NCBI GenBank assembly: GCA_050732935.1
Contig: JBOHRW010000199.1
Coordinates: forward strand, 1 to 64,000
Reading direction: 5' to 3'
Origin: DASRVA01 sp050732935
GTDB taxonomy: Bacteria > Gemmatimonadota > Gemmatimonadetes > JACCXV01 > JAHWKZ01
Length of the DNA stretch: 64,000 nt
Both the position numbers and the translations under genes were made by a program. The notes beneath the pieces are model-generated. The model saw only the letters and a list, made by a program, of their open reading frames with translations. It did no database searches and had not been told where the DNA came from. How positions within the stretch are numbered: position 1 is the stretch's first letter; each line of letters starts with the position of its first letter. Positions 41,921 through 53,313 of the stretch are shown piece after piece.

Positions 41921-43366
41921 TCAACCGCCCTCCACGACGCGCTTCAGGATACGCCCGGCTAGGAAGCGCGTCTCGGGCCGGGCGTCGTTGATGAGCCCCA
42001 CCTCGTCGGCCGGGATCGTCGACGGATGGCGCTGGAGGAATTCGGACAGGGTCATGGCCTCCTGGAGGGTGACCAGGTCGATCCGGTCGGGGCGGGCCGC
42101 CAGCAGCGCGGGATCGGTCAGGGGACGGAAGGTGGAGAACGACCCTTCGACCGCGGTCGACCGCGCCCGCCACCGCTCCCGCGGACCGTAGCCCACGAGC
42201 TGATAGATCTGGCCGCGATGCTCGACGAACATCGCGAGTCCCCGCAGCACCGTGTTGTTCCGGGCGAGCGCTTCGAACTCCGTCACTCGCACCGGGAGGC
42301 CGTGGGATGTGCCGGCCGTGGAGCCGAACGTGCGGACCGAACCGCTGGCGTCGAAGCTCCGGGCGGCCGCGTCGACGTTCGGCGCCTGCGAGAGCGTCAG
42401 GACCAGGATGGCGTCCTGCTGCGGACTGGCGGCGATCACCTGCTGGCGCTGGTTCAAGGCCGTCCAGCCGGACGGGAATTCGAGCCGCAAGCGCAGCCCG
42501 GGATGGATGAACTCGCCGTTCTGGAAGAAGCCCTGTCGTGGATCCTGACCGTACACGAGATCGTCCAGCCGACGCACATAGGCCTCTCTCTCGACCGTCC
42601 CGACCCGCGCCCCCTCCGGCAGCGCGGCGAGCGCGTCGGAGGCGCGCTGACCACGCTCCTCGGGGGCGGGGTGCGTCGCCAGCCAGCCCGGGACGCGCTC
42701 CGATTCCGTCATCCCGCTCGCCCGCTCGAGCTGCGCGAAGACGTCCACCATCGCGTCCGGATCGTAGCCCGCCGCGCGCAGGTAGCGCAGTCCGAGCACG
42801 TCGGACTCCCGCTCGTCATCCCGGCTGTACTTGAGGAAGAGAAGATTCAATCCCAGGTTCGCCAGATCACCGAACTGGGCGAGCTCCGGGGAGAGGATCA
42901 TGCCGATCCCGAGACCGAGCCCGGCGAGCTGGGCCCGGCTGATCCGGTTGACCGCGTGGCGCGCCGTGACGTGACCGATCTCGTGGCCCAGGACCACGGC
43001 CAGCTCGGCTTCCGAGTTGAGCGTCGCGAGGAGACCCCGGGTCACGTAAATGAATCCGCCCGGCAGCGCGAACGCGTTCACGGCCAGATCGTCGGCCACG
43101 CGGAAGGTCCACGGGAGATCCGGTCGCTCGGAGAGCGTCGCCAGCCGCTGGCCGACGGTCTCGACGTAGCGCTGGAGCTCGGGGTCCTCGTAGACACCGA
43201 TGGAGGCCTGGACGTCCTGGTCCGCCTCGCGCCCCATGGCGATCTCCTGCTCCTCCGAGATCAGGGAGAGCTCGCGCTCACCCGTGGCAGGATTCGTGGC
43301 GCACGCGGACCCGATCAGTCCGAGCGCGAGCGAGGCGGCCGTGCTATGGCGGACGATGACGTTCAT
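41921..43366 (-). CDS. M48-family metallopeptidase, probable lipoprotein
   Basis: 481 residues, ATG start. N-terminal signal with Cys22 (ALGLIGSAC). M48 core: zinc motif HEIGHVTARH (His128, Glu129, His132) with the third ligand in DDERESDVLG, and AVNAFALPGGFIYVTRGLL upstream, as in BepA/LoiP. The C-terminal 230 residues contain FPSGWTALNQRQQVIAASP and a later VVEG-type end found in periplasmic M48 proteins. Likely an outer-membrane quality-control protease. Followed by the thioredoxin-fold gene. Confidence 0.92.
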   Translation of the reverse strand: MNVIVRHSTAASLALGLIGSACATNPATGERELSLISEEQEIAMGREADQDVQASIGVYEDPELQRYVETVGQRLATLSERPDLPWTFRVADDLAVNAFALPGGFIYVTRGLLATLNSEAELAVVLGHEIGHVTARHAVNRISRAQLAGLGLGIGMILSPELAQFGDLANLGLNLLFLKYSRDDERESDVLGLRYLRAAGYDPDAMVDVFAQLERASGMTESERVPGWLATHPAPEERGQRASDALAALPEGARVGTVEREAYVRRLDDLVYGQDPRQGFFQNGEFIHPGLRLRLEFPSGWTALNQRQQVIAASPQQDAILVLTLSQAPNVDAAARSFDASGSVRTFGSTAGTSHGLPVRVTEFEALARNNTVLRGLAMFVEHRGQIYQLVGYGPRERWRARSTAVEGSFSTFRPLTDPALLAARPDRIDLVTLQEAMTLSEFLQRHPSTIPADEVGLINDARPETRFLAGRILKRVVEGG

Positions 43367-43385
43367 GATCCCTCCCTCGTTCTCC

Positions 43386-44555
43386 TCACCGGGCTACGGG
43401 GCCGGTTTTCGGGACCGCCGCGGACCGGCGGCGCAGATGGTCCACCTGGAACAGGATGTCGCTGGAGGGCGGGGGGGTCGCCTCCGGTCCGCTCCAGCGG
43501 AAGCGGATCCAGCCCCCCGCGTCCACGACGAGAAGCGCCGGCAGCCGCTCGATCCCGAGCCTTCGCCGGGCCTCGACCGGATCCGGGGGCGTGAGGATCG
43601 GGAACGAGCTCGCCGGATCGGGCGCGGACGGTTCGACTCCCAGCCAGACCCCGACCAGCTCGCCGCCACGGCGACGCAGCTCGGCGGCGAGGGAGACGAG
43701 CCGCTGCTCATAGCCGGCGCATCCGGGGCACCCGGTGCCCCAGATCGCCACCACCGCGTGGCGCCCCGCGAGCGCGGCACCCTCGAAGGGGAAGCCCGCT
43801 CGGGTCGGATAGGGCAGGGCCGGAAGCCGCTGCGACAGAGCCCCGGTGACGAGCTCCTGGCGCCGTTCGTCCTCGACTCGCGCCCGCTCCCGGGCGCGCA
43901 GAGCGTCCAGCCCGGCGTGCGACCCTCGCAGACGTCGATAGGCGGCCTCGAGATCAAGGGTCGCCTCGGCCCCCATCCCCCGGACCTCGGCGTCCAGGAA
44001 CGCCTCCACCGCCGACCCCCATCGACCGCGCTCGGCCTGAAGCACGCCGAGGTGGAAGAAGTGGCGGGCGTACCCGCTCGTAGTGCCCCGGCTGTTGAGC
44101 TCGGCCACCGCGCTGACCAGGGCCGCCTCCGCCTGGCGGAGATCCCCCCTGCGGTAGGACGACCACCCCAGTGCGTCGAGCAGACGCCCCCTCGAAGGCC
44201 GCAACGCCCGACGCGCGTCCGGACGGGCCGGAGCCACGAGGGACGGATCCCCGAACTCCATCCGGCCGAGCCACTCGCGGATCTCGCTCTCGAGGGCCGG
44301 AAGCGCTTCGACGGGGAGCGTGTCCGCCCGCGCCCCGAAGGCACTCGCCAGGCTGTCCATGTCGGGAATACGGATCACCGCGACCATCGGCGGGGTGATC
44401 GGGTCGGGCGTGACGACCGGTTCGGATCGACAACCGATCGAGAGCGCGACGAGGACGAATGGTGTCGACAGGATCGTTGCGAACCCCGCCCAGGGGCACC
44501 ATGTTGCCGCCCGTGAAAAGCGAGGTGAACGAATCGATGATCGAAAGCCGGCCAT
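43386..44555 (-). CDS. Lipoprotein with TPR-like region and thioredoxin-fold domain
   Basis: 389 residues from ATG 44555; a TTG at 44597 is the longest alternative. Hydrophobic signal FATILSTPFVLVALSIGC with lipobox Cys at about 42. The middle is TPR-like (LGWSSYRRGDLRQAEAALV; HLGVLQAERGRWGSAVEAFL). The C-terminus is TlpA-like: VAIWGTGCPGCAGYEQRL has a CxxC active site (CPGC), then LPALLVVDAGGWIRFRWSG. A periplasmic thiol reductase or oxidase is expected. Follows no dsb gene; the M48 lipoprotein is next. Confidence 0.82.
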   Translation of the reverse strand: MAGFRSSIRSPRFSRAATWCPWAGFATILSTPFVLVALSIGCRSEPVVTPDPITPPMVAVIRIPDMDSLASAFGARADTLPVEALPALESEIREWLGRMEFGDPSLVAPARPDARRALRPSRGRLLDALGWSSYRRGDLRQAEAALVSAVAELNSRGTTSGYARHFFHLGVLQAERGRWGSAVEAFLDAEVRGMGAEATLDLEAAYRRLRGSHAGLDALRARERARVEDERRQELVTGALSQRLPALPYPTRAGFPFEGAALAGRHAVVAIWGTGCPGCAGYEQRLVSLAAELRRRGGELVGVWLGVEPSAPDPASSFPILTPPDPVEARRRLGIERLPALLVVDAGGWIRFRWSGPEATPPPSSDILFQVDHLRRRSAAVPKTGPVAR

Positions 44556-44602
44556 CCGAGGAACGCCACGATAGCCCGTCGTCGCGGGAGAGGCCAACGC
44601 GC

Positions 44603-45523
44603 ATGCGTTCCCTGGCCCTCCTCGCGCCGCTCGCGCTGGCCATCATCACCGCCGCGCTCTGGTCCTACCGGACCCGCGATTATCGACCGGTCTTCAGCCG
44701 CGCGGCGGGGACGCTCGTCGCGGTCCGCGATTCCACAGGAGTGGGCCGCGCCTCGGACGGCAAGTCGCTGACAGACGTCACCCTGGTGAGCGACACGGGG
44801 CTGGAGGTCCGCGTACGCGTACGGGCTAGAGGCGCCCGAGACGGGATCCGGCATCCGGCGGCCCTGATGATCGGAGGCTTCTCCACGGGACGGAGAGCGG
44901 CCGGCGTCCCCGCCACGATCGACAACCTGGTGCTCGCCAGCATCGATTATCCATACGACGGCCCGCATGAGCTGGAGGGCTGGGACTGGCTCTGGCACCT
45001 GGAGGATGTGCGCCAGGGTCTTCTGGGGACGCCCCCCGCCCTGTTGCTCGCCGCCCAGTATCTCTACAGCCGCGAGGACGTGGATCCCCACCGCGTCTCG
45101 ATGATCGGGGTCAGCCTGGGTGTCCCCTTCGCGGTGGCCACGGCGGCCACCGACCGGCGTCTCGCGGGAGCCATCTACCTGCACGGCGGGGGGGACATCC
45201 GGCGTCTGTACGAGCACGCCTACGGCGCACGGACGCCGGACTGGCTCACACCGATCCTGTCGCGACTGGTGGCCTGGCTCACGGCACCGCTCGAGCCGAC
45301 CCGGTACGCCGGCTCGGTGGCGCCCCGTCCCACCCTTCAGGTCAACGCCGCCGAGGATCGGTTCATCCCACGCGCCTCCGTCCTGGCGCTCTACGAGGCC
45401 ACCCGTCAGCCCAAGCGTCTGATCTGGCTCGACGGGGGCCACGTCGCCACCAACGAGGAGCCGATCGTCGACGACCTCATGCGGGTGACCCTCCAATGGA
45501 TGGCGGAGACAGGCCTCCGCTGA
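44603..45523 (+). CDS. Alpha/beta hydrolase, membrane-anchored
   Basis: 306 residues from ATG 44603, with GGGAGAGG upstream. A signal-anchor (LALLAPLALAIITAALWSY) precedes a hydrolase fold: HPAALMIGGFSTGRR, YPYDGPHELEGW, nucleophile elbow VSMIGVSLGVPFA, acid in AAEDRFIPRAS, and His in WLDGGHVATN. The substrate is unknown. Divergent from the thioredoxin-fold lipoprotein gene. Confidence 0.82.
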   Translation: MRSLALLAPLALAIITAALWSYRTRDYRPVFSRAAGTLVAVRDSTGVGRASDGKSLTDVTLVSDTGLEVRVRVRARGARDGIRHPAALMIGGFSTGRRAAGVPATIDNLVLASIDYPYDGPHELEGWDWLWHLEDVRQGLLGTPPALLLAAQYLYSREDVDPHRVSMIGVSLGVPFAVATAATDRRLAGAIYLHGGGDIRRLYEHAYGARTPDWLTPILSRLVAWLTAPLEPTRYAGSVAPRPTLQVNAAEDRFIPRASVLALYEATRQPKRLIWLDGGHVATNEEPIVDDLMRVTLQWMAETGLR

Positions 45524-45527
45524 CCGC

Positions 45528-45887
45528 TCACAGCGAGTCCGCTTCGCCGCCTCCCGCGTCCTCCTGCATCTCCCTTCCCGCCCGCTCGATCGTCTCGCCG
45601 GTCTCCTCCACCGCCCGGTCCACCGCCGCGCCGGTCTCCTCGGCCGCGCCCTCGATTGCCTGTCCCGTCTCCTCCACCGCCTCCCCGACGGCCTGCCCGG
45701 TCTCTTCCACCGCCTCCTCGACCGCCCCTCGCACTTCCCGTCCGGTCGCGTCGAGGTCCTCGTCCTCGACCCGCAGGGTGTCGCCGCCGATCTCCAGGCC
45801 CTCTTCCCCCCCGCCCTCCCGACAGGCGCTTCCCCACAGGATCGAGGCCATCAGCGTCAGCACCGTCATCCACGTAGTCGTTCGCAT
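45528..45887 (-). CDS. Small repeat-containing lipoprotein
   Basis: 119 residues, ATG start. Signal with Cys22 (MASILWGSAC). Residues about 50-108 are 11-residue repeats of the form AVEETGQAVGE / AIEGAAEETGA / AVDRAVEETGE. They give an amphipathic helix like apolipoprotein or LEA-type proteins. Acidic. Function unknown. Convergent with the hydrolase; divergent from the Met-rich lipoprotein. Confidence 0.8.
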   Translation of the reverse strand: MRTTTWMTVLTLMASILWGSACREGGGEEGLEIGGDTLRVEDEDLDATGREVRGAVEEAVEETGQAVGEAVEETGQAIEGAAEETGAAVDRAVEETGETIERAGREMQEDAGGGEADSL

Positions 45888-46092
45888 CGTCCCTCCATGG
45901 CTGGATCCGCTTCGCCCGCGTCCACGCTTGATGTCCTCGAAGTATCGAACCGCCCTTCGATGCCGGCAAGATGCTTGACGAGGCCTACGCAGAAGGTCCA
46001 GATTAGGAGCGGCGTGGCCGGCCGCAAGCGGTCAGCCGCTCGCGTATCGACGGGTTGTCCCCAACCAGGACCCAGAGACGGAGGTTCCACGA

Positions 46093-46308
46093 ATGCGCTT
46101 CTGGAAGATCTTACCGGCATTGACCATCGCTGCGGCCCTGACGATCGCTGCGTGCGGCCAGCAGGCGGGCGAAGAGGCCGAGACCGAGCTCACCCCGGCG
46201 GACACCGCTTTCACGACTCCGCCACCCGCCGATGTGCCCGAGGACACCATGATGATGGGCCCCGGGGACACGATGATGATGATGGGCGACACAGCCGCCC
46301 AGATGTAG
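46093..46308 (+). CDS. Small Met-rich lipoprotein
   Basis: 71 residues, ATG with GGAGG upstream. Signal ILPALTIAAALTIAAC with lipobox Cys21. The C-terminus has Asp/Met clusters (EDTMMMGPGDTMMMMGDTA). Methionine-rich motifs of this type can bind Cu(I), but that is speculation. Followed by a hairpin terminator. Confidence 0.75.
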   Translation: MRFWKILPALTIAAALTIAACGQQAGEEAETELTPADTAFTTPPPADVPEDTMMMGPGDTMMMMGDTAAQM

Positions 46309-46354
46309 CCATCGCGCTCCGCTACCGGAGCTCGATCAGCGTGAAGCGACGCAG

Positions 46355-46385
46355 GCGGCCGCTCCACCCGGGCGGCCGCTTCGTT
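46355..46385 (+). terminator. Hairpin terminator after the Met-rich lipoprotein
   Basis: GCGGCCGC (46355-46362) and GCGGCCGC (46372-46379) are self-complementary, forming an 8-bp GC stem with a 9-base loop. Only a short T-rich run (TTCGTTT) follows. Confidence 0.5.
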
Positions 46386-46417
46386 TCCCGTTCGCAGAAG
46401 CTTCGCCAGGACACGAC

Positions 46418-48366
<1,949 letters not shown>

Positions 48367-48370
<4 letters not shown>

Positions 48371-49530
48371 GAGCGGGCTCTCTGGAAGAGGTCTTCGTAC
48401 CGGTCGGCCATGGTTTCGATCGAGAACCGCTGCCGGATCCGGGCGCGGCCACGGCGTCCCATCTCCCGACGGCGACCCTCCGAAAGCGACAGGAGTCGCT
48501 CGACCGCCGCCGAGATCCCCCCCGCGTCCCCCGGACGGACGAGATGGCCGGTGGCTTCCTCCTCCACCGCCTCGGGCATCCCGGCGATGTCGCCGATCAC
48601 GACGGGTACCTCCATCGCCAGCGCCTCGAGGGCGACGTTCGCCAGTCCCTCGGTAGACAAGACGCGCACCAGAACATCGGCGTCCTTCAGGATGGCGGGC
48701 AAGTCCTCCTGCCGCTCGAGGAACCGTATCCGCGCTCCGCCCCGGAACGTGCGCGACCGGAGGACGAGCCGCTCGCGGAAGGGACGATCCTCCGGCCGGC
48801 ACGAGCCGGCGAAGACGAAGTGCAGGTCGGGATCCCGGGACACGAGGGCTCCCGCGGCGTCCACCTCGGCCTCCCGGGCACGGCCCGGCGCGTAGCGCGC
48901 GATCGAGACCACCAACGCGGCCTGGGCTGGAATCCCCAGCGTTTCGCGGAAGCGCCCCGCCGGAATCCGCGCCGGGTCGAACCGCTCGAGATCGACCCCA
49001 TCGTGGATCACCTGGATCCGGTCGGCGGGCAGGTAGCCGCGCTCCACGAGGTCGGCCTTGCCGGCCTCCGAGCTGGTGACCGCCAGCGATACGAGGCGAC
49101 GGTGGTACCAGCGATGTCGATGCCGCTTCCCGCCGCTCCGCAGGACCGGGTCGTCGGCCGACCAGCCGCGGTCGAGCCTCGCCACCGTCCCCGGCAGGCC
49201 CGCGAGCCGGGCGCCCGTGCCCGCGGGCACCAGGTCGAAGCGGCTGGTCGACAGGACCACCTCGTGCGACCGCCGCCGGACCACCCGGGCCACCCGAACC
49301 GCCGCAGCGACACGGGCCCCCGGACCGCGCGGCAGCGCCCACGTCGATACCGCCCCTCCCTCGACCGCCAGCTCGGCGATCGCTGATCGCGGATCGTGAG
49401 CGATCTCGATCTCGTGTCCGCGCGGAGCGAGCTGCCGGACCAGAGGCAGCAGCCAGTGCTCCGCAGACCCCGCGAAGGCGATCGCGTCGTCACCCACATC
49501 GTCGAGTGCGATGGTGATCAGGATGCGCAA
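48367..49530 (-). CDS. Glycosyltransferase family 4 (GT-B)
   Basis: 387 residues from a TTG four bases after the GT9 gene. GT-B fold with an N-terminal acceptor domain (PLVRQLAPRGHEIEIAHD) and a C-terminal domain with IQVIHDGVDLERFDP, VVSIARYAPGRARE and the EX7E motif EGLANVALEALAMEVPVV. Probably transfers a sugar from a nucleotide donor in cell-surface polysaccharide assembly. Cotranscribed with the GT9 gene. Confidence 0.9.
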
Positions 49531-49534
49531 GGGG

Positions 49535-50587
49535 TCAGCGATCCCGGCTGTGCCGTTCGAGCACGTCGAGCGCCGCCTCGACGACCGGCCTCGGATCCGG
49601 CTCGAGGAAGGGCTCGAGGTCGGAGCGCTTGCGGGTCGGCCAGTGACGGGCCTCGGAGCCGGCCACCGCTACGCCCGGCAGGTGGGCGGCCGGTCCGTGG
49701 ATGCGCGGGTCCGAACGCCCGAAAATGGCCACCACCGGGGTCCCTACGAGGCCCGCCAGGTGCATCGGTCCGGTGTCCATCCCGACGAAGAGGTCACAGC
49801 GCGCGAGCAGGTAGGCGAGCTGTCGGATCGAGATCGGCGGAATCGCCGGGGCGTCCAGGGCTTTCGCCAGCTCGCGGGCATCCCTCTCCTCCGCGGGGCC
49901 CCAGCCGACGAGCACCGTGCCCCCCGTGCGGTCACGGATCTCGGTCAGGGCCGTCCGGAAGCGTGCCGGGTCCCACCGCTTGTGGCTCCCTTTGCCGCTT
50001 GACCCCGGATAGGCCAGGATCCATGGGCGCGAAGCGTCCGACCCATCGAGAAAGCGGTCCACCTCCCCGGTGTCGACACGCTCCAGGGCCGGCGGCAGAC
50101 CCGGGAGGTCGGGGACGTCCAGCCAGTCGACGAGCGCACGATGCCGGAGATGCCGGTTGACCGTCTTCCCGGGCGGGTAGCGAAGCCCGTGGTACCACAG
50201 CCACGTCATGTTGAGCGTATGTCCCGGTCCCCAGCCGACCCGCACGGCCCGGCCTCCGGCGGCCAGCGCCCATAGTGCGCCCTTGATCATCCCCTGAAAG
50301 TCCAGCACCAGGTCGTAATCCCGATCGCGCATCCGGCGTCTCAGGGCCCGCGCTTCGGGAGCGAACGTCTGGCCCCAGCGCACCGACGGAACCACCCACA
50401 GCTGCGCGATCTGGGGGTGATCGACAAGGAGGTCGGCGGCCTTGGCCTGAACGACCCAGTCGATCTCGGCCCCGGGAAAGCGCCGCCCGAGCCCGTTCAG
50501 CATCGGAAGCACGCGGGCCACGTCGCCGATCGCGCCCAGGCGCACGATCAGGATCCGGTGCGGCTCGCGGTCGAGGGGTCGGAGCAC
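49535..50587 (-). CDS. Glycosyltransferase family 9, heptosyltransferase-like
   Basis: 350 residues from a GTG. GT9 markers: ILIVRLGAIGDVARVLPML, FPGAEIDWVVQAKAADLL, YDLVLDFQGMIKGAL, LAYPGSSGKGSHKRWDPARF and LFVGMDTGPMHLAGLVGTPV. GT9 enzymes add heptoses to the LPS inner core, which fits a diderm with lipopolysaccharide. Divergent from pdxS. Confidence 0.9.
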   Translation of the reverse strand: MLRPLDREPHRILIVRLGAIGDVARVLPMLNGLGRRFPGAEIDWVVQAKAADLLVDHPQIAQLWVVPSVRWGQTFAPEARALRRRMRDRDYDLVLDFQGMIKGALWALAAGGRAVRVGWGPGHTLNMTWLWYHGLRYPPGKTVNRHLRHRALVDWLDVPDLPGLPPALERVDTGEVDRFLDGSDASRPWILAYPGSSGKGSHKRWDPARFRTALTEIRDRTGGTVLVGWGPAEERDARELAKALDAPAIPPISIRQLAYLLARCDLFVGMDTGPMHLAGLVGTPVVAIFGRSDPRIHGPAAHLPGVAVAGSEARHWPTRKRSDLEPFLEPDPRPVVEAALDVLERHSRDR

Positions 50588-50610
50588 GGGTGGGAAATAG
50601 CCCCGACCCC

Positions 50611-50631
50611 CGGGCCCGTCAATCGGGCCCG
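50611..50631. repeat. Inverted repeat between GT9 gene and pdxS
   Basis: CGGGCCCG (50611-50618), TCAAT, CGGGCCCG (50624-50631). The arm is itself palindromic, so it is both a direct and an inverted repeat. It lies in the 68-base divergent spacer. Confidence 0.6.
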
Positions 50632-50655
50632 TCCGGTGGTGCCGGGCCGCGCGCC

Positions 50656-51576
50656 ATGTATCTTCCGATGGAGATGATCCCCGACACGCCTCCCCGCGAA
50701 ACCGGCACCCTCGAGGTCAAGCGCGGCCTCGCGCAGATGCTGAAGGGCGGCGTCATCATGGACGTCGTCGAAGCGGACCAGGCGCGGATCGCCGAGGAGG
50801 CGGGCGCCGTGGCGGTGATGGCCCTCGAGCGGGTTCCCGCCGACATTCGCGCCGCCGGGGGCGTCGCCCGGATGGCGCCGGTCCGGAAGATCCGCGCGAT
50901 CATGGGCGCCGTCACGATCCCGGTCATGGCCAAGTGCCGGATCGGCCACTTCGTGGAAGCGCAGATCGAGGAGGCCCTGGGTGTCGATTACGTCGACGAG
51001 TCCGAGGTTCTGACCCCCGCGGACCTGGCTTTTCACATCGACAAGCGGGCGTTCACCGTCCCGTTCGTTTGTGGCGCGCGAAACCTGGGCGAGGCGCTGC
51101 GCCGGATCGCCGAGGGTGCCGCCATGATCCGCACAAAGGGCGAGCCCGGCACCGGGAACGTCGTCGAGGCCGTGCGGCACCTGCGGCTCATTCTGGGACA
51201 GATCCGGGACCTCACCGTGCGACCAGAGGAGGAGCTGGTCGCGGCGGCCAGGGAGCTCGGGGCGCCGCTGGCGCTCGTCCGCGAGGTCGCTGGAACGGGG
51301 CGTCTCCCGGTCGTCAACTTCGCGGCCGGCGGGATCGCCACCCCCGCCGACGCGGCGCTCATGATGCAGCTCGGCGCGGACGGCGTGTTCGTGGGCTCGG
51401 GAATCTTCAAGTCGAAGAACCCCGCGGCCTACGCCCGGGCCATCGTCCTCGCGACCACCCACTACGAGGATCCGGACATCCTGACGCGGGTGTCGGAAGA
51501 GCTGGGCGCGGAGGCCGCGATGGTCGGTCTCGAGCGGCTCGCCGAAGCGGAGCTCATGCAGACCCGCTCGACCTGA
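50656..51576 (+). CDS. pdxS: Pyridoxal 5'-phosphate synthase lyase subunit PdxS
   Basis: About 306 residues from ATG 50656 (50668 and 50674 are also possible). TIM barrel with the catalytic lysines in PVMAKCRIGHFVEAQ and MIRTKGEPGTGNVVEA. Also GGVIMDVVEADQARIAEEAG and GADGVFVGSGIFKSKNPAAY. Builds PLP from ribose-5-phosphate, glyceraldehyde-3-phosphate and ammonia from PdxT, encoded next. Confidence 0.97.
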   Translation: MYLPMEMIPDTPPRETGTLEVKRGLAQMLKGGVIMDVVEADQARIAEEAGAVAVMALERVPADIRAAGGVARMAPVRKIRAIMGAVTIPVMAKCRIGHFVEAQIEEALGVDYVDESEVLTPADLAFHIDKRAFTVPFVCGARNLGEALRRIAEGAAMIRTKGEPGTGNVVEAVRHLRLILGQIRDLTVRPEEELVAAARELGAPLALVREVAGTGRLPVVNFAAGGIATPADAALMMQLGADGVFVGSGIFKSKNPAAYARAIVLATTHYEDPDILTRVSEELGAEAAMVGLERLAEAELMQTRST

Positions 51577-51608
51577 ACGGGCGAAGCGCCGCCCGGGATC
51601 CTCCCGAG

Positions 51609-52250
51609 ATGATCGAGCTCCAGACCCCCTCTTCCGGTGTTCCGGTCACGCACGATCGACCTCTGGTCGGTGTGCTGGCCGTGCAGGGGGACGTCTCCGA
51701 GCACGTCGCTGCCCTCGAGCAGAGCGGTGCGCGGGCGCTCCAGGTCAAGCGCCCCGAGGACCTGGAAGACGTGGAGGGTCTCGTCCTGCCGGGGGGGGAG
51801 TCGACCACGCTGCGACGCCTGCTCGACTACGAGGGGCTCCTGAAGCGGATTCGGGAGAAGTATGACGGAGGGATGCCGATTTTCGGCACGTGCGCGGGGG
51901 CGATCCTGCTGGCGACCGAGGTGAAGGGCGCACCGGCGCCCCACCTGTCGCTCCTCCCGATGACCGTGCGCCGCAACGCTTTCGGCCGCCAACGTGAATC
52001 GTTCACGACCGAGCTCGAGGTGGTCGGGCTCGAGGGCGGGCCGTTCCGCGCCGTCTTCATCCGCGCTCCCGTGATCGAGAGTGTCGGTCCCGGCCTTCAG
52101 GTCCTGGCGAGGCTGGACGGCGAGGCCGTCCTCGCTGAGAGCGGACGCGCTCTCGTGGCGTCGTTCCATCCCGAGCTGACGGCCGATCTACGGCTGCACC
52201 AGCGCTTCCTGGAGAAGGTGCGTGGGGGGCTCGCTGGTCAGGTGGACTAG
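51609..52250 (+). CDS. pdxT: Pyridoxal 5'-phosphate synthase glutaminase subunit PdxT
   Basis: 213 residues, ATG start. Class I glutaminase: VGVLAVQGDVSEHVAALEQSG, LVLPGGESTTLRRLL, nucleophile Cys95 in FGTCAGAILLA, and the His-Glu pair in ASFHPELTAD. Supplies ammonia to PdxS. Its pyrimidine-type neighbours are absent; the pair is self-contained. Confidence 0.97.
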   Translation: MIELQTPSSGVPVTHDRPLVGVLAVQGDVSEHVAALEQSGARALQVKRPEDLEDVEGLVLPGGESTTLRRLLDYEGLLKRIREKYDGGMPIFGTCAGAILLATEVKGAPAPHLSLLPMTVRRNAFGRQRESFTTELEVVGLEGGPFRAVFIRAPVIESVGPGLQVLARLDGEAVLAESGRALVASFHPELTADLRLHQRFLEKVRGGLAGQVD

Positions 52251-52260
52251 ACCTCGTCGA

Positions 52261-53313
52261 TCAGCACGTCAGGTCGATCCGAAACCAGCAGGCAGCAAAG
52301 GGTGAGGTCTCGAAAAAGTCCAGCAGGAGCCGGCCGACCTTCTCCCTACCGCTCGGGGATACATGCGTCCCGTCCCCCTTCGCGAAGTCGTCCCGCGTCC
52401 ACGTCAGGCCGTCGGCGCGAGGCGTCTCCCCCGCCGCCCAGGTGTAAGGACCCCAGCCGAGCCACGGCGTCGTCCCGAGTCCGAGGTCCCCGGACTCCGC
52501 ATCCACCCGTCCGGTGCGCGTCTGCACAATCTGGGCCTCGATCAGCCACTTGACCGCGAACCCGGACTCGTAGGCGTAGGGCTCGGGGTTGGCCGCGCTC
52601 GTCGCCCAGCCGCCGTATATGCGGCTCGACACGAAGACGAGACGGAGGTTGGGGTAGTGGTCGGCGAGCGTGCGGACGATCGTCCCGAGATTCGCTTCCA
52701 GCTCGAAGGCGTCCGCGGCCTGAGAGGGCAGCGAGACGGTCGGCACCCGGTTTGCCTGCAGGATCCACACGACCTGGACCTGCGCCTCGGTCAGCCCCAG
52801 CGGACCGAGGCGCTCGTTCCGGACCAGGTCGTAGATGCCGGGCGAGTCCCACTTGTCGGCGTCGCGACCGCGCATGGCGCCGTCCACGATCGCCACCGTC
52901 GCATGATCGACATCGGGATCGGCGGCCGCCTGGCCGACGAAGCTGAACGTCGCACAATCGGTCACGGGGCCCGAGCAGAATACCTGCGAGGTGCTGGACA
53001 TCCCCACCGACAGGAGAACGATCCGGCCCGCGGGGTCGGGACGACCGGCCGTGTCCAGAGGCTCGATCGCGGCCACCCGGGCGGCGCCCGCCGCGGCGTG
53101 GTCGGATGGCGGCTCGTTGCGCCCATCGGGATAGAGACCGCCCTCGAAGCCCAGGTACGTCCCCGTCCCCAGCTCGGTCAGCGGGACGAACCCGGCCGCC
53201 GGCGACGGACCGTCCGGGGGCTGGGGCTCCTGGTTCTCGACCGCCGTCGTCTCTTCGCAGACGGTGAGCCCCCCGGCGATCAGAGCGATCCATATGATTC
53301 TGGCCATCGGCAT
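52261..53313 (-). CDS. Exported SGNH/GDSL hydrolase-like protein
   Basis: 350 residues from ATG 53313, with GAGGAGG four bases upstream. N-terminal signal segment ARIIWIALIAGGLTVC, which could be a lipobox (LTVC). The mature part has VLLSVGMSSTSQVF, VWILQANRVP and a late DGTHVSPSGREKVGRLLLDF. That resembles the Ser block, Asn block and Asp-x-x-His block of SGNH hydrolases. The assignment is moderate. Convergent with pdxT. Confidence 0.7.
   Translation of the reverse strand: MPMARIIWIALIAGGLTVCEETTAVENQEPQPPDGPSPAAGFVPLTELGTGTYLGFEGGLYPDGRNEPPSDHAAAGAARVAAIEPLDTAGRPDPAGRIVLLSVGMSSTSQVFCSGPVTDCATFSFVGQAAADPDVDHATVAIVDGAMRGRDADKWDSPGIYDLVRNERLGPLGLTEAQVQVVWILQANRVPTVSLPSQAADAFELEANLGTIVRTLADHYPNLRLVFVSSRIYGGWATSAANPEPYAYESGFAVKWLIEAQIVQTRTGRVDAESGDLGLGTTPWLGWGPYTWAAGETPRADGLTWTRDDFAKGDGTHVSPSGREKVGRLLLDFFETSPFAACWFRIDLTC

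Noticed and set aside
45888..46092. Promoter TTGACG with CAGATT before the Met-rich lipoprotein
   Set aside because: Only a partial match (18-base spacer, weak -10). Kept out of the feature list.
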